A DNA stretch of 30,458 nt. It comes from Dysosmobacter segnis (GTDB lineage Bacteria > Bacillota > Clostridia > Oscillospirales > Oscillospiraceae). Below, in pieces: positions 8,044 to 15,490 of this stretch. Both the position numbers and the translations under genes were made by a program. Every line of letters starts with the position of its first letter. The stretch's first letter is position 1. The notes beneath the pieces are model-generated. The model was given only the letters and a program-made list of their open reading frames with translations. It searched no databases and was not told the origin of the DNA. The stretch is from positions 1 through 30,458 of the forward strand of contig NZ_JACOQI010000028.1 of the NCBI RefSeq assembly GCF_014297285.1, given 5' to 3'.

Positions 8044-9399
8044 ATGAATCTCATTTCTTTAAAAACAGAACTGCGGCAGGAGCTGAAGCTGACGCCGCAG
8101 CTACTGCAATCCATGGAAGTCTTGCAGATGAATTCTCAGGAGTTGCTGGACTATCTGGGGAATCTCTCCGAGGAGAATCCCACCTTGGAACTTTCGGAGG
8201 CCTCGGAGCTTCGCTCTGCCTATGCGGAGCTGCGGCAGAAAGCCAGTTGGCTGGACGCGGGGACCTTTGGGACCTCCTTTGCCCATGAGGAGGATGCCCC
8301 ACCGGAGCCGGGAGCGACTGATAAGGAGCTGGACAGCCTGTCTGCGTTTCTCTGCGATCAGTTGGAACGGAAACGACTGCCGAAGCCCATGCTGGCCCTG
8401 TGTAAATATATGGCGGAGCTGGTGGACGAGGACGGATATCTGACGCAGGAGGATCTGGACGGCCTGACAGAAATGAAGATCCCCCAGACGATGGTAGATC
8501 AGGCGCTGGATGCGATTCAGTCCTTGGAGCCTGCCGGTGTGGGTGCCCGGGATCTGTCGGAGTGTCTGGTGCTTCAGCTGAGCCGCCGGAAGGACAACGT
8601 TCCCTACGCTATGGACATTGCCGCACGGTTCCTCACGGAACTGAGCCGCAGCCACTATGGGCCCATCACCAAGGCCCTTGGGGCCAGTATCTCTGAAATT
8701 CAGGCGGCGGAGAAGGCCATCGCTGCCTTGGATCCTCACCCCGGTCAGGCGTTTCAGCCGGCAGAGCCGACCCTCTATGTCCGGCCGGATGTGTTCATTG
8801 TGGAGTTGGAAGGGGAATTGCAGGTGCTGCTGAACGAATACTATCTTCCAAAGGTCACTGTGAACCCTTATTACAGCAGTATGGCCAAGGAGAGTGACGA
8901 TCCGGAGGCCCGCACTTATTTAAAGGAGAAGCTGCGGCAGACCAAATGGCTGCTGGACAGTCTGGAACGCCGGGGCAGCACCCTGCGCCGCTGCGCGCAG
9001 GCCATTCTGGACGCGCAGAGACCATTCTTTTCCGGGCAGACTGCGGAACTGTCACCCATGAAGCTGTCCTCCCTGGCGGAGACACTGGACCTGCACCCTT
9101 CCACCGTTTCCCGGGCCGTGCGGGATAAATACCTGCAATGCCGTCAGGGAATCTATCCGCTGCGATACTTTTTCAGTCGGGCGGTGGGACAGCAAGGACT
9201 GTCCCGTCAGGCGGTGAAGCAGCGGATGCTGCTTCGCTTCAAGGATGAGGATTCCAGCCATCCTCTCAGTGATCAGGCACTTTGCGACCTGCTGGCGGAG
9301 GAGGGGATTTTTCTGGCCCGCCGCACTGTGGCAAAATATCGGATCGAGCTGGGAATCGGTTCCTCCACGGCCCGCCGGGCCCGGAACCGTGGAAAATAA
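8044..9399 (+). CDS. rpoN: RNA polymerase sigma-54 factor
   Basis: 451 residues, typical of clostridial sigma-54. Region I at the N-terminus (LKTELRQELKLTPQLLQSMEVLQMNSQELLDYL) binds core and activator. The core-binding part follows, then the DNA-binding helix-turn-helix (LSSLAETLDLHPSTVSRAVRDKYL, about 340-363). The C-terminus carries the RpoN box as ARRTVAKYR (about 426-434), which reads the -24 element. The gene starts 7 nt after the activator stop codon, so the two are almost certainly cotranscribed. rpoN is more often found apart from its activators. Placing it directly behind one activator suggests a small, dedicated sigma-54 regulon. A strong intrinsic terminator follows. Confidence 0.96.
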   Translation: MNLISLKTELRQELKLTPQLLQSMEVLQMNSQELLDYLGNLSEENPTLELSEASELRSAYAELRQKASWLDAGTFGTSFAHEEDAPPEPGATDKELDSLSAFLCDQLERKRLPKPMLALCKYMAELVDEDGYLTQEDLDGLTEMKIPQTMVDQALDAIQSLEPAGVGARDLSECLVLQLSRRKDNVPYAMDIAARFLTELSRSHYGPITKALGASISEIQAAEKAIAALDPHPGQAFQPAEPTLYVRPDVFIVELEGELQVLLNEYYLPKVTVNPYYSSMAKESDDPEARTYLKEKLRQTKWLLDSLERRGSTLRRCAQAILDAQRPFFSGQTAELSPMKLSSLAETLDLHPSTVSRAVRDKYLQCRQGIYPLRYFFSRAVGQQGLSRQAVKQRMLLRFKDEDSSHPLSDQALCDLLAEEGIFLARRTVAKYRIELGIGSSTARRARNRGK

Positions 9400-9466
9400 G
9401 GCATGATGAGTTAAGATCAAAAGACGGAAGGCCCTGATTAGCTTCCGCTGACACCTATTTAATTTT

Positions 9467-9504
9467 AGAGGTATGCGTTGATTTGATGCATACCTCTGTT
9501 TTTT
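9467..9504 (+). terminator. Intrinsic terminator after rpoN
   Basis: AGAGGTATGC and GCATACCTCT form a 10-bp stem with an 11-nt loop, followed by GTTTTTT. It closes the activator-rpoN transcript. Confidence 0.9.
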
Positions 9505-9591
9505 GCAATGACGGGCGTATGACCGGCAAGACAGCCGAAGAGAATTTGGAGTTTTTTGCAAGAGCCTTGTAAAACGGGAATCGAAATGAAT

Positions 9592-9614
9592 TTACGTTGC
9601 GTAAGGTGACGTAA
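9592..9614. promoter_or_regulatory. Candidate operator of the GntR-type regulator
   Basis: TTACG-TTG-CGTAA is a perfect inverted repeat, and a third half-site CGTAA follows 5 bp later (9610-9614). The cluster sits 28 bp upstream of the -35 box of the regulator gene. GntR-family proteins bind such palindromes. Assignment to this regulator is by position only. Confidence 0.45.
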
Positions 9615-9641
9615 AAATTTTGTAAAAACTAAAAACTTTTC

Positions 9642-9670
9642 TTGCAATCAAGGTTGTCAGTTTGTATAAT
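9642..9670 (+). promoter_or_regulatory. Sigma-70-type promoter of the regulator-symporter pair
   Basis: TTGCAA, a 17-bp spacer and TATAAT. The start codon of the regulator lies 28 nt after the -10 box, giving a very short leader with AAAGGGGTGAG as the ribosome binding site. Confidence 0.8.
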
Positions 9671-9697
9671 AGGCGTATGAATAAAGGGGTGAGCTTT

Positions 9698-10348
9698 ATG
9701 GACAATGACGGATTGACCCAGTATATGCGGATTGCAATCTCTGTGGCTGAGCGGATCGCGGCGGGAGAACTGCGGGAAGGGGAAAAAATTTCCGGTCGGT
9801 CCAAGCTCTCGTCGGAATATGAGGTGTCGCCGGAGACTGTCCGGCGGGCCATCCAGCTTCTCAGTGATATGCGGGTGGTGGCGGTGAAGGAACAGAGCGG
9901 CGTATATGTGCTCTCTGCGGACAATGCCAAGCGCTATCTGCAAAACTTTGAGAACAGGGCAGATCTGATGAGCAAACGCCGGAAACTGCGGGAACTGATC
10001 GAGGAAAAGGAGGCGCTGAACCGCCGCATGGGGGAACTGTGCCAGAGTATTCTGGAGGATACCCTTTATCCTGTTCAACCGGCGGAGACGCTGCCTACGT
10101 TTAGCTGCCGGGTGCCGGATGGCTGGTACGGCATCGGAAAAAATTTGGGTGACCTGCGATTCTGGCAGGCTACCGGCGCTACGGTGGCTGCCATCCGCCG
10201 GGGCACCACGGATATTCTTTCCCCCGGCCCTTACGCGGAGCTGTACGCCGGGGATACCGTTATTTTTGTGGGCGAAAAGAAAGCGAAGGAGGCGGTAGAA
10301 CGCTTCCTGAACACAGAGCAGGAAACCGGATCCGGCAAGGGTCCTTAA
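9698..10348 (+). CDS. GntR-family regulator with RCK_C (TrkA-C) domain, BusR-like
   Basis: 216 residues from MDNDGLTQYMRIAIS. A GntR winged helix-turn-helix occupies about residues 5-75 (KLSSEYEVSPETVRRAIQLLSD is the recognition part). A charged coiled coil follows (about 85-118, RKLRELIEEKEALNRRMGEL), and then an RCK_C/TrkA-C domain (about 130-205, GKNLGDLRFWQATGATVAAIRRG and AGDTVIFVGEKKAKEAVERFL). This domain order is that of BusR, a c-di-AMP-responsive repressor of osmolyte uptake in lactic acid bacteria. RCK_C domains commonly bind c-di-AMP. It is followed 17 nt later by a sodium:solute symporter, which fits osmolyte control. The ligand is inferred from architecture. The start was chosen by its ribosome binding site; in-frame ATGs at 9662 and 9677 lie at or near the -10 box. 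Confidence 0.88.
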   Translation: MDNDGLTQYMRIAISVAERIAAGELREGEKISGRSKLSSEYEVSPETVRRAIQLLSDMRVVAVKEQSGVYVLSADNAKRYLQNFENRADLMSKRRKLRELIEEKEALNRRMGELCQSILEDTLYPVQPAETLPTFSCRVPDGWYGIGKNLGDLRFWQATGATVAAIRRGTTDILSPGPYAELYAGDTVIFVGEKKAKEAVERFLNTEQETGSGKGP

Positions 10349-10365
10349 TCGGAAAGGAGCAGCCT

Positions 10366-11820
10366 ATGGTTCACAATCAACTTCACGCAATCGACCTCAT
10401 CATCATCGCAGCCTACCTGATTTCCATGGTTTTGATCGGCGTGGTGGTGGTCAAGAAAGTTCAGAGCATGGACGACTACTATCTGGGCGGCCGGTCCTTC
10501 GGTCCACTGGTGCTGATGGCTACCGTGTGCGCCACCATCATTGGCGGCAGCGGCCTTATGGGCCGGGCGGGCGTGGCCTATTCCAGCGGCTTCAAGGCCA
10601 TTATGACGGCACTGCCCTATCTTCTGGGTATGTTTATTTTCTCCGGCTTTGCCGGGCGGATCTCCGCAGTGGGCACTACGTTCCATGTGACCTCAATCCC
10701 GGACCTTTTTGAGCAGCGCTTCGGCAAGACCACCAAGGTGATCCTGGGCTGTCTCATTGCCTTCACCATGATGGGCACCGTGGCCTCCCAGGTGACGGCC
10801 ACCGCCACCATCATCAATATGCTGGGCAATGAGATCGGAATTTCCTACGAGATGGGCGCGCTCATCGCCTGTGTCGTGTTTATAGTCTATACGGCCACCT
10901 CCGGCCTGTTCGGCGTGATCTATACGGATGTATTTCAGTTTGTCATGCTGATTCTGTTTGTCTACATTCTGATTCCCTCGGCGTCTCTGGTCAAGCTGGG
11001 TGGCTTGTCCGTCTTTTTGGAGGGACTTGCTCCGGAATTGGCAAAGCCCTATCTGGATGGCGGCATCGTGGGCGATATCATTACCTATTTCGTCTTTACT
11101 CTGGCGGGAGCGGAAATGTGGCAGCGGGCCTTCGCTGCCAAGAGCCAGAAAGCGGCCAAGGAGGGCCTGTTCCTGGGGACTCTGGCCTATGGACTTACCA
11201 TTCCACTGGTGTGGTTCATGGGCGTGGTGGCACATCAACTGGTGTCGGCGGAAAAACTGGCCCAGTACGGCTCTACGGACGCGGTGGTCCCGGCTCTGGC
11301 CATTGAGATCCTGCCGGTGGGCCTGACGGGTCTGGCACTGGCGGGGATTCTGTCCGTTATCATGTCTACGGCGGACAGCTACCTGATCGTCTCCGTGCAG
11401 ACCTGCGTCCACGATATTTATAAGGTCTTCAATCCCAATATTTCTGAGAAAAAGGAACTGCGGCTGACCCGCGTGTTTGCGGTGATCCTACCCTTGGGAG
11501 CGCTGGTGATCGCCCTGTACATCAAAAACGCTTACAGCATTCTGATGTTCGCGTGGAGCTTTTACGCGGCGGCGGCAGGACTGCCGGCATTTGCGGCGCT
11601 GTATTGGAAAAAGGCCACCAAGGCCGGCATCATCGCCGGTATGGCGGCGGGTTTCACGGTTTGTGTAGGCTGGAAGCTGGCGGGGGTGCCCTTCGGCCTC
11701 GGGCCTACGGTCCCCGGCGCCATTGCCTGCGCTGCTGCATTGGTTGGAGTCAGTCTGGCTACCTATCGGAAGACACCGACCCCCTTCCTGGACCCTTATC
11801 AGAACGCGGCGGGCCGCTGA
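10366..11820 (+). CDS. Sodium:solute symporter (SSS family)
   Basis: 484 residues with about 12-13 predicted membrane segments, starting LHAIDLIIIAAYLISMVLIGVVVVKK. The SSS family hallmark is seen in SMDDYYLGGRSFGPLVLMATVCATIIGGSGLMGRAG (about 34-69), with the unwound first-core-helix region GGSG. The AGILSVIMSTADSYLIVSVQTCVHDIYK segment (about 325-352) carries the conserved Ser pair of the Na2 site. Homologues carry proline, pantothenate, betaine or similar solutes with Na+. The specific solute cannot be read from sequence. Its gene lies directly downstream of a BusR-like regulator, so an osmolyte such as proline or betaine is plausible (inference). The ribosome binding site is AAAGGAG, and an intrinsic terminator follows. 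Confidence 0.92.
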   Translation: MVHNQLHAIDLIIIAAYLISMVLIGVVVVKKVQSMDDYYLGGRSFGPLVLMATVCATIIGGSGLMGRAGVAYSSGFKAIMTALPYLLGMFIFSGFAGRISAVGTTFHVTSIPDLFEQRFGKTTKVILGCLIAFTMMGTVASQVTATATIINMLGNEIGISYEMGALIACVVFIVYTATSGLFGVIYTDVFQFVMLILFVYILIPSASLVKLGGLSVFLEGLAPELAKPYLDGGIVGDIITYFVFTLAGAEMWQRAFAAKSQKAAKEGLFLGTLAYGLTIPLVWFMGVVAHQLVSAEKLAQYGSTDAVVPALAIEILPVGLTGLALAGILSVIMSTADSYLIVSVQTCVHDIYKVFNPNISEKKELRLTRVFAVILPLGALVIALYIKNAYSILMFAWSFYAAAAGLPAFAALYWKKATKAGIIAGMAAGFTVCVGWKLAGVPFGLGPTVPGAIACAAALVGVSLATYRKTPTPFLDPYQNAAGR

Positions 11821-11854
11821 ATGGTTGATGCCGGTATGAAAATCTGATACCATA

Positions 11855-11886
11855 TTCTCCGGGGAAGATTCCCCGGAGAATTTTTT
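11855..11886 (+). terminator. Intrinsic terminator after the symporter
   Basis: TTCTCCGGGGAA and TTCCCCGGAGAA form a perfect 12-bp stem around GA, followed by TTTTTT. It separates the symporter unit from the sigma-factor operon. Confidence 0.92.
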
Positions 11887-11894
11887 ACTTTTTA

Positions 11895-11923
11895 CGCGAC
11901 GGAACGCACGGATTTCTCGTCTA
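11895..11923 (+). promoter_or_regulatory. Possible ECF-type promoter of the sigma-factor operon
   Basis: CGTCTA at 11918 resembles the -10 element of ECF promoters and lies 17 bp after CGCGAC (11895-11900). ECF sigma genes are often autoregulated from such sites. The match is short and no second copy is available for comparison. Confidence 0.3.
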
Positions 11924-11954
11924 TGTGGGCAGAGAGACAAAAGGAGGCGCGGCT

Positions 11955-12512
11955 ATGGACGATACGCAGATCATTGACCTCTACTGGGACCGGGATCAGG
12001 GAGCCATTACGGCTACCGCCGGGAAGTACGGCAGCTTTCTCCATGCTCTGTCCTGGAATATCCTCCGCAGCCATCACGATGCGGAAGAGTGCGTTAACGA
12101 TACTTATTTCCGGGCCTGGAACGCCATACCGCCGGAGCGACCAGGTGCACTTCGGGCCTGGCTGGGGCGGATCACCCGGAACCTGTCGCTGGACCGCTGG
12201 AAGGCGGGGCGGACCCAAAGCCGGGGCGCGGGTATGGAGACGCTGCTGGGGGAACTGGACGAGTGCATCCCAGACCATCGGGGACCGGAGCAGGCGGCGG
12301 AGGAGCGGGTTTTGGCGGAATGTGTCAGCGCGTTTCTGCGGGGACAGACGACGGATAACCGGTATATCTTCCTGCGGCGCTACTGGTACGGCGAGGATAT
12401 CGCCGCCATCGCAAAGCGTCTGGATTGCGGCGAGAGCCGGGTAAAATCTGCCCTGTTCCGCACGAGAAAGGCCCTGCGGGCATTTTTGGAAAAGGAGGGG
12501 ATCGTGGTATGA
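11955..12512 (+). CDS. ECF-like RNA polymerase sigma factor
   Basis: 185 residues from MDDTQIIDLYWDRDQGAI, with AAGGAGG upstream. Region 2 is at about 20-75 (HDAEECVNDTYFRAWNAIPP, then LRAWLGRITRNLSLDRWKAGR, the usual -10-binding segment). Region 4 is at about 125-180 (YIFLRRYWYGEDIAAIAKRLDCGESRVKSALFRTRKALRAFLEKEG), a helix-turn-helix that reads the -35. There is no sigma-1 or large sigma-3 domain, consistent with an ECF-type factor. Its stop codon overlaps the start of the next gene (ATGA), implying coupled translation with a membrane protein that probably holds it inactive until a signal arrives. The signal is unknown. Confidence 0.93.
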   Translation: MDDTQIIDLYWDRDQGAITATAGKYGSFLHALSWNILRSHHDAEECVNDTYFRAWNAIPPERPGALRAWLGRITRNLSLDRWKAGRTQSRGAGMETLLGELDECIPDHRGPEQAAEERVLAECVSAFLRGQTTDNRYIFLRRYWYGEDIAAIAKRLDCGESRVKSALFRTRKALRAFLEKEGIVV

Positions 12513-14077
12513 AAGCAGAGCGATTGTTCCGGGCCATCGGTTTGGTGGATGAGGGTCTGATCGAGGCGGCCGCTGAGACCCCTGCGAAAAAGCGGCCCGT
12601 CTGGCGGCGGTATGCGGCTGCAGCGGCCTGCTTGATGGTGCTCTGCGGGGCGGGAGCCGTCTATCTGATCACCGGCGGATTTCGCGGCTATGGGGCCAGT
12701 GCGGGGGGCAGCGGGATCAACAACGCGGGCGGCGCTGCAGACGCCGTCACCTTTATGTCGTATGCCGGGCCGGTGTTGCCCCTGACCACAGCAGAAGAAA
12801 ACCCCGGCGTGACGGCGGAACGCCGCACGGATTGGGATTTTACCCCCCGGACAGACCCGGAGGGGTACGATTCTCAGTGGGGCGCTACGGTGACGGACAG
12901 CTATGTTCTCCGCAATCCAACCGATACGGATGTGACGCTGACCCTGCTGTATCCCATTGTGGGCGGGATCAAGGATCTGCTTTCCATAGATCCCAGCGTG
13001 ACGGTGAACGGAGAGAAAGCGGAGACGGAGTTGGTTATCGGCGATTACGCGGGCGGCTTTGGCGGCGCCGGCGGCGGTGACACTTCTACCCTGAATCTGC
13101 GATATCCCAGCCAATGGACGGATTATCAGGCGCTTCTGGACGGCGGTGATTACAGAGAGACGGTTACCGGGACGCAAATACCGGCGGATATGCCGGTCAC
13201 GGTCTATACCTTTACGGATTTTGAAGCGCCCACGGAGCAATATCAGGCGGCTACCCAGGCGGTGACGTTTACGGCAGATGAAACCCGTACCACGGTACTG
13301 TCCTACGGCTTTGAGGGGTACGGCTGGGATGAACGCACCGGAGAGATCACTTACAGCTATTTTGTACCTGACGGTCAGCGGCGGAGTAAAACCGACAAGA
13401 AGCTGATCGTGATCGGGACGGACCTGACGGGCTATACATTACAAGGCTATCAGGATGGCGGCTGCGATTCCGGCGAGGAGATAGAGGGTGTTTCCTGCAC
13501 CGTTACTCGGAGTGAGACCACGCTTCATGAGACGCTGCTGACCCTGTGCCGGGAGATCCTTGACACAATGGAAGAAAATCCTGGCTATTACGGCTGGCTC
13601 AGCGAGGCGGCGGAGATTTTGAACCCGGAAACTTATTGCTTGCTGGCGGAGCGGGCGTTGGAGCAATACGGCCTGTTGTCGGATAAACCGGTGGACCGTT
13701 ATGACAGCGGACGGCTGGATGAGCTGATGGACGAGGTGCTGTCTGTGGATCGGGTACTGTATCTGAAAACGGAGGTTACCGTTCCGACTGGCGGTACGGC
13801 GGAGGTCACGGCGCAGTACTGGAAGGCCCCCAGCTTTGACTTTGCCTGCTCCGGCTCAGAGCATCGGAATTTACAGGGATATGATCTGATGACCACGCTG
13901 GATTCCACTCTGGCCTTCACGGCCCAGACAGCCTCCGTTACCCATGCAGAAAACGTCCAAATCACAGGCCAGAACATCGGTTTTGATCCGGAAAATGGCG
14001 TTACGGAGGTGAAGTTGGACCCAAACCAGCCCCATTATTATTTGGAAATTCAACCGGTTCCCAAGGAGACAGATTGA
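12509..14077 (+). CDS. Membrane-anchored protein with large extracellular domain, probable anti-sigma/sensor partner
   Basis: 522 residues. A short cytoplasmic N-terminus (MKAERLFRAIGLVDEGLIEAA, about 1-32) is followed by one membrane helix (about 33-55, YAAAAACLMVLCGAGAVYLI) after a basic stretch, and then about 465 extracellular residues. The N-terminal pattern 'LFRAIGxVDExLIEEA' is common in clostridial proteins encoded directly after ECF-like sigma factors and thought to bind them. The extracellular part is Thr/Tyr/Glu-rich with many beta-strand-like segments and no motif I recognise. It includes VTLTLLYPIVGGIKDLLSIDPSVTVNG, suggesting an immunoglobulin-like or similar fold. The overlapping start (ATGA) ties it to the sigma gene. 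No catalytic residues for a known enzyme were seen. Its sensor role is inferred. Confidence 0.75.
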   Translation: MKAERLFRAIGLVDEGLIEAAAETPAKKRPVWRRYAAAAACLMVLCGAGAVYLITGGFRGYGASAGGSGINNAGGAADAVTFMSYAGPVLPLTTAEENPGVTAERRTDWDFTPRTDPEGYDSQWGATVTDSYVLRNPTDTDVTLTLLYPIVGGIKDLLSIDPSVTVNGEKAETELVIGDYAGGFGGAGGGDTSTLNLRYPSQWTDYQALLDGGDYRETVTGTQIPADMPVTVYTFTDFEAPTEQYQAATQAVTFTADETRTTVLSYGFEGYGWDERTGEITYSYFVPDGQRRSKTDKKLIVIGTDLTGYTLQGYQDGGCDSGEEIEGVSCTVTRSETTLHETLLTLCREILDTMEENPGYYGWLSEAAEILNPETYCLLAERALEQYGLLSDKPVDRYDSGRLDELMDEVLSVDRVLYLKTEVTVPTGGTAEVTAQYWKAPSFDFACSGSEHRNLQGYDLMTTLDSTLAFTAQTASVTHAENVQITGQNIGFDPENGVTEVKLDPNQPHYYLEIQPVPKETD

Positions 14078-14085
14078 CAGACGGA

Positions 14086-14129
14086 ATGAACAGGAGGCAC
14101 AGCATTGACGCTGTGCCTCCTGCGTTCAT
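14086..14129. terminator. Hairpin between convergent genes, probable bidirectional terminator
   Basis: AGGAGGCACAGC and GCTGTGCCTCCT form a 12-bp stem around ATTGAC, extended by ATGAAC/GTTCAT across a 2-nt bulge. The T-rich sequence TGTTATTTTT follows on the plus strand. It lies between the convergent anti-sigma-like and reductase genes, which fits termination of both. The U-run is not directly adjacent to the stem. Confidence 0.65.
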
Positions 14130-14132
14130 CTG

Positions 14133-14996
14133 TTATTTTTCGTAGAATTTGATCAGAGCCTGAGTGCCCAGATCACCGCAGCCTCGGTCGATCAAGGATT
14201 GACAGTTGGAAAGCGCCTGCTGCAAAACATTCAGATCCAGCCCGGCGTTTTCTGCTTCCTCTTCCGCAAGACGCATATCTTTCACAAAGTGCTTCATGAA
14301 GAAGCCGGGGGCAAAGTCACCTGTCAGGATCTTCTTGCCCTGAAAGTCCAGCTGCTTGCTGCCAGCGGCTCCGGTGGATACGGCGCCCAGCAAAGTATTC
14401 CCGTCTAACCCCTCCGCCTTGGCATAGGCCAGGGCTTCACACACGCCGGAGAGCGCTCCGGCGATCATGATCTGATTGGCCATTTTGGCGTGTTGGCCGC
14501 AGCCTGCGGGACCGAAATAGGTGATGTTAGTGCCCATTGCCTGGAAAATGGGGAGGCAAGCGTCGAAATCTGCCTGATCGCCGCCTACCAGAATGGAAAG
14601 CGTTCCAGCACGGGCCCCGCTGTCACCGCCGGTGACGGGGGCGTCCAGCACTCGCAGTCTCCGGGCGGCGCCCTCTTGGTAGATCCGCTGGGCCAGGGTG
14701 GGGCTGGTGGTGGTCATGTCGATGAGCGTCATACCCTTGGCGGCACTGTCCAGAATATTGCCGGGGGCAAAGTAGACCTCCTCCACATCCTTGGGGAAGC
14801 CCACCATGGTGATGACCACCTCGCTGGCCTTTACGCACTCCGCAATGCTGCCGTGGGGTACGGCACCCTCGGATATCACGTCTGCCACTTTTTCCGGGTG
14901 ACGGGCATAAATGTGGACCTCGTAGCCCGCTTTCATCAGGTTCCGCACCATGGCTTTCCCCATGATGCCTACGCCGATCCAGCTGATCCTCTGCAT
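14133..14996 (-). CDS. NAD(P)-dependent 3-hydroxyisobutyrate dehydrogenase-family reductase
   Basis: 287 residues from MQRISWIGVGIMGKAMVRNLMKAGYEVHIYARHPEK. The Rossmann fingerprint GVGIMGKAM and the beta-2 Arg give a preference hint for NADP(H), though this is not decisive. The substrate-binding signature is DAPVTGGDSGARAGTLSILVGG (about 119-140). The catalytic Lys is in GCGQHAKMANQI (about 166-177), and the C-terminal domain continues to KFYEK. The family reduces beta-hydroxyacid semialdehydes: 3-hydroxyisobutyrate, tartronate semialdehyde, succinic semialdehyde or glyoxylate. Succinic semialdehyde reduction would make 4-hydroxybutyrate and tie this gene to the first region, but nothing in the sequence proves that. 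The start has GGAGGG 5 nt upstream; an in-frame extension to 15035 exists. Confidence 0.9.
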   Translation of the reverse strand: MQRISWIGVGIMGKAMVRNLMKAGYEVHIYARHPEKVADVISEGAVPHGSIAECVKASEVVITMVGFPKDVEEVYFAPGNILDSAAKGMTLIDMTTTSPTLAQRIYQEGAARRLRVLDAPVTGGDSGARAGTLSILVGGDQADFDACLPIFQAMGTNITYFGPAGCGQHAKMANQIMIAGALSGVCEALAYAKAEGLDGNTLLGAVSTGAAGSKQLDFQGKKILTGDFAPGFFMKHFVKDMRLAEEEAENAGLDLNVLQQALSNCQSLIDRGCGDLGTQALIKFYEK

Positions 14997-15009
14997 ATTG
15001 ATCCCTCCT

Positions 15010-15033
15010 GTGTCATTTTTTTCAGCATGACAC
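15010..15033 (-). promoter_or_regulatory. Inverted repeat upstream of the reductase gene
   Basis: GTGTCAT and ATGACAC form a perfect 7-bp inverted repeat around a 10-nt run-rich loop, immediately before the ribosome binding site of the reductase gene. It could be a repressor site or a leader hairpin. TTGACA lies just upstream on the minus strand, but no convincing -10 box follows at the normal distance. Confidence 0.35.
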
Positions 15034-15126
15034 ATTTAAAGAGGAGTGTCAAGAGAAACAACTGTCCTTGTTGCAAATACACATAAAATTGATAGGAAAA
15101 GCACGGAAAATTTGACATCTGAAATC

Positions 15127-15155
15127 TTGACGAATAAACTGCGCGGGACTATAAT
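15127..15155 (+). promoter_or_regulatory. Sigma-70-type promoter of asparagine synthase
   Basis: TTGACG, a 17-bp spacer and TATAAT. Transcription should start near 15162, at the beginning of the T-box leader. Confidence 0.88.
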
Positions 15156-15164
15156 CAGTCCATC

Positions 15165-15474
15165 AATTTCGGAGCGGGCCAACGCTTCGGCCATATTGAA
15201 AATGCGTGGATCGAGACAAGTACCGTGGCCAAACGGTCACAGCGAGCCGGGGGCAGTGGAAGCCCGGTACAACGGGGCGGCGGGAATAACACTCAGGAGC
15301 AGCGATCTGAACGGCGACAGCCCAGTAGGAGAGACGCGGCGTGCGGCGTTAAAGCACAGGGGTTTGTTGGAACCCCGCAAAGGGGCTGATTTTCGATCAG
15401 CAAGTTAGGTGGCACCACGGATGCGGCAGCGATTCGTCCTAAAATTTTAGGATCGTTCGCTGCTTTTATTTTTT
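15165..15474 (+). ncRNA. T-box leader RNA specific for tRNA-Asn
   Basis: A roughly 310-nt leader between promoter and asparagine synthase gene. It has the conserved stem I apical part (GCGAGCCGGGGGCAGTGGAA, 15242-15261) and a specifier region GGGAATAACACTC in which AAC (15288-15290) is an asparagine codon. A stem III-like hairpin is CTGAT...ATCAG (about 15386-15400), and the T-box motif AGGTGGCACCACGG is at 15407-15420. Within it UGGC (15410-15413) would pair with GCCA, the 3' end expected for tRNA-Asn, whose discriminator base is G. Specifier, discriminator and downstream gene therefore agree. Uncharged tRNA-Asn should stabilise the antiterminator and allow synthesis of asparagine synthase. 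Confidence 0.92.
15426..15474 (+). terminator. T-box conditional terminator
   Basis: GCAGCGA...TCGCTGC encloses TCCTAAAA/TTTTAGGA with a few mismatches in the middle, followed by TTTTATTTTTT. It overlaps the region just after the T-box motif and would form when tRNA-Asn is charged. Confidence 0.85.
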
Positions 15475-15490
15475 CCGGAGGTGCTTTTTT

